Assembly: GCA_002291495.1 (NCBI GenBank)
Contig: DBAE01000276.1
Span: 1-6,129, forward strand
Length of the DNA stretch: 6,129 nt
Source of the DNA: Bacteriovoracaceae bacterium UBA1018
Lineage (GTDB): Bacteria > Bdellovibrionota > UBA1018
Reading direction: 5' to 3'
Shown here: in pieces, positions 1 to 4,128 of the stretch
Layout: every line of letters begins with the position of its first letter
How positions within the stretch are numbered: the stretch's first letter is position 1
Made by a program: the position numbers and the translations under genes
The notes under the pieces: model-generated
The model's database searches: none
Seen by the model: only the letters and a program-made list of their open reading frames with translations
What the model was told of the DNA's origin: nothing

Positions 1-974
1 CAGCTGAAAGTATCTTCTTCAAGGGCCGCCTAGGAGATCAAAGACTAGGGCAATGGGTAAAAACAACGGAAGCACTTGAAGAAGTAAAAGCCATCAGCAC
101 CCGTGGAAAAATAGAGTGTTTTGTGATCATGGGATGTGCGGACGATGAAGGTGTGGCACTTAACCGTGGTCGCAGAGGAGCTAAAGAAGGCCCAGATAGT
201 ATCAGAAAACATCTCTATAAGATGACACCACCGATGAATTTTGATTGGGAAAGAAAGATCGCTCTTTTTGATTTCGGAAATCTAGTCGCGACCCCTGATA
301 TTATCGAGACTCACCAACGTGCTCGTGAGATGGCAAAAGCTATTGCTGAGCTAGGTGCAACGGTGATTACTCTTGGAGGCGGCCACGATTTTGCTTATCC
401 AACTTTCGACGGGTTTTCGATTGGAAGAAAACAGATGAAAAAGAAATCGAAACTTAGCCTTCTTAATGTGGATCCTCACTTAGACGTGCGCGAGCTTGAA
501 AATAATCGCCCTCACAGCGGGACGCCTTTTAGGCAAATCATCGAAAATAAGGTGGTCGAAGGAAAGCGATTTACAGAATTTGGAGCGAGAGCTAACCGAA
601 ACGCTGCCAGTCACCATGAGTTTTGCCAGCGAAATAAGGTAAGTATACTCACTTTTGAAGAGCTCCGAAGTAAGAAAACAACACTCATCGAGTGCTTCGA
701 AAAAGAGTTAAAGAAACTTGCTCGCTTAGGTGACACGGTAGGTGTCACCTTTGATATGGATAGTTGTTCTGAGGCTGAAGGCGTGAGTGCACCACCTGTC
801 CTTGGATTTTCAGCTTGGGAGATGTGCCAGATGGCTGATCGGGTAGGGCGGGAAAAGAAGGTCAAGTTTTTTGAGATTGCTGAAGTAGCGCCTTCCTTAG
901 ATACGAACGAAAGAAGTAGTCGTATCGCTGCCGAAATGATCTATGCATTTCTGACCGCAAAAGCTCAGAGCTAA
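1..974 (+). CDS. hutG: Formimidoylglutamase-like ureohydrolase (arginase/agmatinase superfamily), 5'-partial
   Basis: Formimidoylglutamase hydrolyses N-formimidoyl-L-glutamate to glutamate and formamide, the last step of one route of histidine breakdown, with a two-metal (usually Mn) centre in the cytosol. The frame is open from base 3 with no stop, giving 323 visible residues, about a full family length, so the true start should lie just left of the window. The GTG at 123 is an internal Val: the residues before it (FFKGRLGD, then IECFVIMG) continue the family N-terminus, and the conserved DEGVALNRGRRGAKEGP follows. Metal ligands are all present: GGGHDF (His128 counted from base 3), DPHLD (Asp157, His159, Asp161) and FDMD (Asp251, Asp253). 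The HSGTPFR and GVSAPPVLGF motifs favour HutG over agmatinase or arginase. Its stop lies 5 nt from the convergent mltB stop. No other hut gene is visible, so the pathway assignment rests on motifs alone; a different guanidino or formimidoyl substrate is possible. Confidence 0.85.
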   Translation, partial: AESIFFKGRLGDQRLGQWVKTTEALEEVKAISTRGKIECFVIMGCADDEGVALNRGRRGAKEGPDSIRKHLYKMTPPMNFDWERKIALFDFGNLVATPDIIETHQRAREMAKAIAELGATVITLGGGHDFAYPTFDGFSIGRKQMKKKSKLSLLNVDPHLDVRELENNRPHSGTPFRQIIENKVVEGKRFTEFGARANRNAASHHEFCQRNKVSILTFEELRSKKTTLIECFEKELKKLARLGDTVGVTFDMDSCSEAEGVSAPPVLGFSAWEMCQMADRVGREKKVKFFEIAEVAPSLDTNERSSRIAAEMIYAFLTAKAQS

Positions 975-979
975 ATCGA

Positions 980-1888
980 CTACATACTCTCTGTATTTTG
1001 TGAGAGCTGTTTGGCTAGTGTAATAATCGTCTCACCATAAGCTTGGCTTCGATTGTATTCAAAGAGTGCTTGCTTGATGGAGGCGGGCTCGATATCCCAG
1101 CCATGCTCTTTTAGATAGCGGGCTACGCTGAAGATCGCGTCATCACCGTTATACAGATCAATAATCTTATCCCCATTGCCGTCTTCTGCCCACTTCAGAT
1201 AACTCGATGGAATAAACTGAGGTAAACCAAAAGCACCTGCAAAGGAACCTTCTAGTTCAAAGACTTTGACTTTCCGATTGCGCTGCATTTTTTCGAGCGC
1301 AACGAGTTGTTCAATTGCCCACTTTGCTTTGGTCTTCGAACGTTCCTTTACCTTTTTAAGATCCGCAACGCGGTTAGGATCGTTGGCGGGGATCTCAGCC
1401 TTCATCGCTTTCAGAGATGATTTCACGATTTTAGGGTGATCGGCCATGGCGAGGTTGAGATAAACATTTGGGACGGACATGTCTCCAGTTTGTGTGCCCA
1501 ATTTTGTTTCAACCCAAATCAGAGACGCGATAATTTCTCTGGGGATTTGGTATTTGAGTTGTGCCTTAGCAAATGTACTTTTGTGTTGATCGATAAATAC
1601 TTGGCTTTTTTCTTTTGCAGAAGACGAGAGATGCCCTGAGTAATCAGCGGTCTTCCTGAAGCTCAAAACATTGAGCCTAATGACGTCTTCACAAATATCT
1701 GAATCTGCTTCTTTCAAAAGTGTTTTGATGAAAGATTTGCGCACTTTGAGCTTTTTCAGCTTGTTGGCGACATATCTGTAATCTGGTTTGGTGCATCCCC
1801 ATGAAAGTGTAGGTGAGAGGGTGCTACCAGCAAACAGGAGTGCGATAAGAGGTAGAATGATTTGACGACGACCAGGAATCCGTTCCAT
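980..1888 (-). CDS. mltB: Lytic murein transglycosylase B family protein (GH103, SLT_2 domain)
   Basis: MltB-type enzymes cleave the MurNAc-GlcNAc bond of peptidoglycan non-hydrolytically, leaving 1,6-anhydroMurNAc, and act in the periplasm. I chose the ATG at 1888 (302 aa). A start at 1906 adds only MDYTII ahead of the charged signal-peptide head and overlaps the divergent gene. Numbering from 1888, residues 1 to about 31 form a signal peptide (MERIPGRRQ, hydrophobic core, then SPTLSWG). Cys32 follows, but SWGC is a poor lipobox, so the protein may be soluble rather than a lipoprotein. Glu127 in IWVETKLGTQTG is the expected catalytic acid. GSFAGAFGLPQFIPSS (about 214-229) is the conserved substrate-cleft motif. 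DGNGDKIIDLYN (about 236-247) matches the EF-hand-like calcium loop known in Slt35. DAIFSVARYLKEHGW and the C-terminal FEYNRSQAYGETI complete the family pattern. It is shorter than E. coli MltB (about 360 aa) and has no C-terminal peptidoglycan-binding domain. No Shine-Dalgarno sequence precedes either start. Confidence 0.9.
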   Translation of the reverse strand: MERIPGRRQIILPLIALLFAGSTLSPTLSWGCTKPDYRYVANKLKKLKVRKSFIKTLLKEADSDICEDVIRLNVLSFRKTADYSGHLSSSAKEKSQVFIDQHKSTFAKAQLKYQIPREIIASLIWVETKLGTQTGDMSVPNVYLNLAMADHPKIVKSSLKAMKAEIPANDPNRVADLKKVKERSKTKAKWAIEQLVALEKMQRNRKVKVFELEGSFAGAFGLPQFIPSSYLKWAEDGNGDKIIDLYNGDDAIFSVARYLKEHGWDIEPASIKQALFEYNRSQAYGETIITLAKQLSQNTESM

Positions 1889-1891
1889 GAT

Positions 1892-1897
1892 TATAGT
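1892..1897 (+). promoter_or_regulatory. Candidate -10 element (TATAGT) for the acyltransferase gene
   Basis: TATAGT matches the sigma-70 TATAAT consensus at five of six bases. If its last base is -7, transcription starts at 1904 or 1905, at or one base before the ATG at 1905. That would make a leaderless mRNA, in keeping with the lack of any Shine-Dalgarno sequence. I see no good -35 box at the usual spacing: TTGACG at 1862-1867 is 24 nt away, too far. The call is therefore tentative. Confidence 0.25.
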
Positions 1898-1904
1898 GTA
1901 ATCC

Positions 1905-3041
1905 ATGGAACAGGCTAATCATACTCATTTTCGCCTAGATGTATTAGATGGTCTGCGGGGTTTTGCCATTTTTCAAGTGGCGTGGCTTCATCTTTGGGAG
2001 CTATCCTGGCTCAGTTCAAATTTTGAAATTTTCGGAGTAACAATTCCACTTGATGTTCTGCCTGTTACGGGTGCCCTGGGCGTAGAATTGTTTTTATTTA
2101 TCAGCGGGTTTTGCCTTTTCCATTCGTATGTCAAAACTTTAGATCAAGGCTCTCAGATACAAAAGATAAGCGACTATGCTTATCGTCGCATGATCAAAAT
2201 TTTGCCGTCTTATTTATTGGCGATGCTGATCATACTGGTCTGTTTTGAACATCCATTCACATCTGTCAAAGATTATCTCTTTCAAATCTTTACGCATCTG
2301 TTCTTTATTCATAATTGGTTTCCAGAATCATATGGGGCGATTAACGGAGTGTTTTGGAGTTTAGGGGTTGAGATCCAGTTTTATCTGATTTTCCCTTTGG
2401 TCTGTTCGCTCTTCTTGAGAAAACCAGTTCTTGTTTTTCTGTCATTTTTTTGTGCATCGATGGCGTATCGTTATGCGGTTCATTCACTCTACCCAGATCA
2501 GATTACGTATTTGGTCAATCAGCTCCCAGGGTTTTTGGATTGTTTCTTAGGAGGGATGCTTTCTGCTCATTTAGTCAGAAGATTGTCCAAATCTCGTGTG
2601 AGAGAAGGATGGATGACTTTTATTGCATTGATTGCAGCGGTCGCATTTTTTGTTCTGATCAAAAATGGTTATGACACTCGTTACGAACAATCGAAAGATG
2701 TCTGGCGAGTGTATTACAGAGCACCTTTGGTTTTAATTTTTATTATTTTTACAGTATCGAGTTGTTTTGCTGTGAAGGTTTGGAAATCAACTCTGGCCAA
2801 TCCAGCTGCGGTATTTCTCTCAACGATTTCGTATAATCTGTATATTTGGCATCAGTTCATTGCGCAGCGAATGTTCCAAAATCGTATACCGAGCGCAGTA
2901 TCTCAAGACCCGCACCAAGATCCTCAGTGGCAGATGATCTTTATGGGGATCACCGCTGTTCTGGGAGTATTGATGGCTACATTGCTCACATATGGTTTTG
3001 AAAGACCGTTGCTCAGATTAAAGTCTCGTAATTCGGTATAG
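1905..3041 (+). CDS. Acyltransferase 3 family membrane protein (OafA/YrhL type)
   Basis: Acyltransferase-3 proteins are multi-pass inner-membrane enzymes that move acyl groups, often acetyl, onto sugars of LPS O-antigen, exopolysaccharide, peptidoglycan or antibiotics. The 378-residue product has the family pattern. FRLDVLDGLRGFAIF (9-23) is followed by the conserved His29 in the first membrane helix (VAWLHLW). YRRMIKILPSYLLAML (93-108) is the basic Arg/Pro motif. NGVFWSLGVEIQFYLIFPL (147-165) is the WSL-E-F-Y signature. SYNLYIWHQFIA (309-320) is the typical C-terminal helix. About ten hydrophobic segments are visible. There is no fused SGNH domain, so this is the stand-alone form of usual length. 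The start is firm: an in-frame TAA lies at 1899-1901, the conserved region begins at residue 9, and no other start fits. There is no Shine-Dalgarno sequence; a TATAGT at 1892-1897 would place transcription start at or next to the ATG. Substrate cannot be told: no glycan cluster is visible. The neighbouring mltB also acts at the envelope, but that is weak evidence. Confidence 0.92.
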   Translation: MEQANHTHFRLDVLDGLRGFAIFQVAWLHLWELSWLSSNFEIFGVTIPLDVLPVTGALGVELFLFISGFCLFHSYVKTLDQGSQIQKISDYAYRRMIKILPSYLLAMLIILVCFEHPFTSVKDYLFQIFTHLFFIHNWFPESYGAINGVFWSLGVEIQFYLIFPLVCSLFLRKPVLVFLSFFCASMAYRYAVHSLYPDQITYLVNQLPGFLDCFLGGMLSAHLVRRLSKSRVREGWMTFIALIAAVAFFVLIKNGYDTRYEQSKDVWRVYYRAPLVLIFIIFTVSSCFAVKVWKSTLANPAAVFLSTISYNLYIWHQFIAQRMFQNRIPSAVSQDPHQDPQWQMIFMGITAVLGVLMATLLTYGFERPLLRLKSRNSV

Positions 3042-3062
3042 TTCTTTCATTACCTCACTGCG

Positions 3063-3806
3063 ATGTACCGTGAACACCCATGCTGCTCGCTTCCAGATGA
3101 TAAGACGATAGTTTGGCGTTATTTCGATTTTGCCAAATTTATGTCTCTACTTGATCGATCAGCATTGTTTTTTCCTTCTGCAAGGCAACTTGAGGATCCC
3201 TTTGAGGGTTCCCTACCGCTAGTTGAAAAGAAATGGGCTTTTCTGTCAGAAGGATCCTCGGGTTTTCGGAGACTACGTCGACAACTGATGATGATTAGCA
3301 GTTGGCATATGAATCAGGATGAGTCTTTTGCTATGTGGCGGCTTTATTCTAAGTCGGTTGAGGCGGTGGCCATTCAGACTACTCTGGGTCGGCTCAAAGA
3401 AAGTTTCAGATTTGAAGCCTGTTACTCTGTCCATATTGGTCAAGTTGAGTATCTCGACTACACACAAGATAAACTTGAAAGCCGGCACCACCTGGCTCCA
3501 TACCTTTGCAAACCTAAGCCGTACGCTTATGAAAACGAGATTAGGGCGATCGTCGATCTATGTGACGAAATGCAAATTAAAGAAGGGGCTTCAATGGATG
3601 TTTTAAAACGGCATCCTTTACTCAACGACGCACTCAATCAGGATGGTGTCTATGTACGTACCAATCTCGAGACTCTGATTGAAGGTCTCTACGTATCGCC
3701 GAGCGCCGGAGGCTGGTTCCTGGAACTGGTTCAGTCGATGCTGAAACGTTTTAAAATTGAACTTGAGCCGAAACACTCGGTTCTAACTGTCCCACCTCAT
3801 TATTAA
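3063..3806 (+). CDS. DUF2971-like protein of unknown function
   Basis: The 247-residue soluble protein has no signal peptide or membrane segment. It follows the DUF2971 layout: an N-terminal VWRYFDFAKF block (17-26), then LFFPSARQLEDPFEGSLP (35-52), a central SSWHMNQDESFAMWRLYSK (79-97) followed by EAVAIQTT, and a late YAYENEIRAIVDL (154-166). The WHMN..ES..MW..Y string and the YE.E.R string are the parts I recognise from this family; their Trp, His, Glu and Arg residues could be catalytic or binding, but no function is established that I can name. The ATG at 3063 is the first possible start, because in this frame the upstream gene's TAG (3039-3041) is only seven codons earlier. No Shine-Dalgarno sequence is seen (CCTCACTGCG precedes ATG). 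It lies 21 nt after the acyltransferase on the same strand, so the two may share a transcript. Its stop is 3 nt from the stop of the convergent small gene. Confidence 0.8.
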   Translation: MYREHPCCSLPDDKTIVWRYFDFAKFMSLLDRSALFFPSARQLEDPFEGSLPLVEKKWAFLSEGSSGFRRLRRQLMMISSWHMNQDESFAMWRLYSKSVEAVAIQTTLGRLKESFRFEACYSVHIGQVEYLDYTQDKLESRHHLAPYLCKPKPYAYENEIRAIVDLCDEMQIKEGASMDVLKRHPLLNDALNQDGVYVRTNLETLIEGLYVSPSAGGWFLELVQSMLKRFKIELEPKHSVLTVPPHY

Positions 3807-3809
3807 CCT

Positions 3810-4040
3810 TCATTCTTCAATGGGTGGAATTTCGCTAGGTTGCTGAGGAGTGATTTCAGGCGAACTCCCGGGCATGATTTCGGTATTTGGGCTGCTCGGT
3901 ACAATCTCCGGATTATTGGTCGAAGGCACGACTTCAGGGCTCTTCACCGGATAGATCTGGGGGCGCTGTTCCCGGTCCGGTTGAATTGAAGGATTGGGGA
4001 CTTTCGGTTTCGGCAATGGTTGTGCGTTAGAAGTTTTCAT
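3810..4040 (-). CDS. Small proline-rich protein with C-terminal Glu/Pro repeats, unknown function
   Basis: I do not recognise a function. From the ATG at 4040 the product is 76 residues. It opens MKTSNAQPLPKPKVPNPSIQ and ends in five degenerate repeats of the form x-E-(V/I)-x-P: SPEVVPS, NPEIVPS, NTEIMPG, SPEITPQ, PSEIPP. The regular spacing of the Glu residues (36, 45, 54, 62, 70) argues that this is a translated protein and not a chance frame. It is probably disordered and acidic at the C-terminus, with no signal peptide or membrane segment. The frame also extends back to an ATG at 4130, which would give 106 residues, but that extension (MECTHRRRLQKTC...) is basic, unlike the rest, and would overlap the start of the divergent gene at 4129, so I prefer 4040. 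AAGG lies just before ATG 4040 but only one base away, too close for an ideal ribosome site. The gene is convergent with the DUF2971-like gene and divergent from the ATP-grasp gene. Confidence 0.6.
   Translation of the reverse strand: MKTSNAQPLPKPKVPNPSIQPDREQRPQIYPVKSPEVVPSTNNPEIVPSSPNTEIMPGSSPEITPQQPSEIPPIEE
3813..3941 (-). repeat. Degenerate in-frame repeats encoding x-E-(V/I)-x-P units
   Basis: Five imperfect tandem units, of 27 or 24 bases, lie in the 3' half of the small proline-rich gene. They encode Glu residues spaced 9, 9, 8 and 8 residues apart, each followed by Val or Ile, one variable residue and Pro. The DNA has diverged much more than the protein pattern, which suggests that selection keeps the peptide pattern and argues against recent slippage. 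Confidence 0.65.
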
Positions 4041-4128
4041 ACCTTGGCTCAAATGCAAAAAACGCTCTAACTCCCGGAAGCGATGTTTAAGGCATGTCTT
4101 CTGCAGACGACGTCGATGGGTGCACTCC
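4041..4128. other. Short intergenic region between divergent genes
   Basis: These 88 bases separate the proline-rich gene (if it starts at 4040) from the ATP-grasp/decarboxylase gene, so they should carry promoters for both. On the + strand TTGGCT (4044-4049) and TCTAAC (4066-4071), 16 nt apart, each match sigma-70 consensus at four of six bases, which is weak. The GGG at 4118-4120 is the only purine run near the ATG at 4129 and makes a poor ribosome site. The palindrome at 4096-4111 is the one striking element. Confidence 0.4.
4096..4111. promoter_or_regulatory. 16-bp imperfect palindrome between divergent genes (candidate operator)
   Basis: GTCTTCTGCAGACGAC reads the same on both strands at 14 of 16 positions, with a perfect TCTGCAGA core. 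It sits 17 nt ahead of the ATG at 4129 and 55 nt ahead of the ATG at 4040, in the short space between the two divergent genes. It could bind a dimeric repressor, or form a small hairpin in the leader of the large gene. A palindrome of this size also arises by chance, so the assignment is weak. Confidence 0.25.

Noticed and set aside
123..125. GTG as the start of the ureohydrolase
   Set aside because: The frame is open back to base 3 and the upstream residues fit the family, so this codon is an internal Val.
611..865. 84-codon minus-strand frame inside the ureohydrolase gene
   Set aside because: Antisense shadow across the metal-binding DMD region of a well-supported gene.
987..1006. CTCTC/GAGAG hairpin at the convergent ends of hutG and mltB as a terminator
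   Set aside because: The stem is only 5 bp with a 10-nt loop, lacks a following T-run on either strand, and lies inside the mltB coding end.
1436..1639. 67-codon plus-strand frame inside mltB
   Set aside because: Antisense to the catalytic region of mltB and without recognisable features.
1890..1895. Perfect TATAAT on the minus strand as the mltB promoter
   Set aside because: Transcription would start near 1883, after the mltB start codon at 1888, so it cannot serve the chosen reading frame.
2450..2674. 74-codon plus-strand frame inside the acyltransferase gene
   Set aside because: Out-of-frame shadow of a membrane protein; the real frame carries the conserved motifs.
3273..3606. Frames on both strands (3273-3491 minus, 3319-3606 plus) inside the DUF2971-like gene
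   Set aside because: They overlap the conserved WHMN..ES..MW block of the real frame and show no protein-like pattern.
3792..3827. CCACC/GGTGG inverted pair around the convergent stops at 3806/3810 as a bidirectional terminator
   Set aside because: The stem is 5 bp with a 26-nt loop and no T-run; too weak to call.
3985..4128. Upstream extension of the ATP-grasp frame (TTG 3994 or GTG 4120 starts)
   Set aside because: The extension is basic and Cys/Arg-rich, unlike an ATP-grasp N-terminus, and overlaps the proline-rich gene; ATG 4129 begins directly at the Rossmann-like strand.
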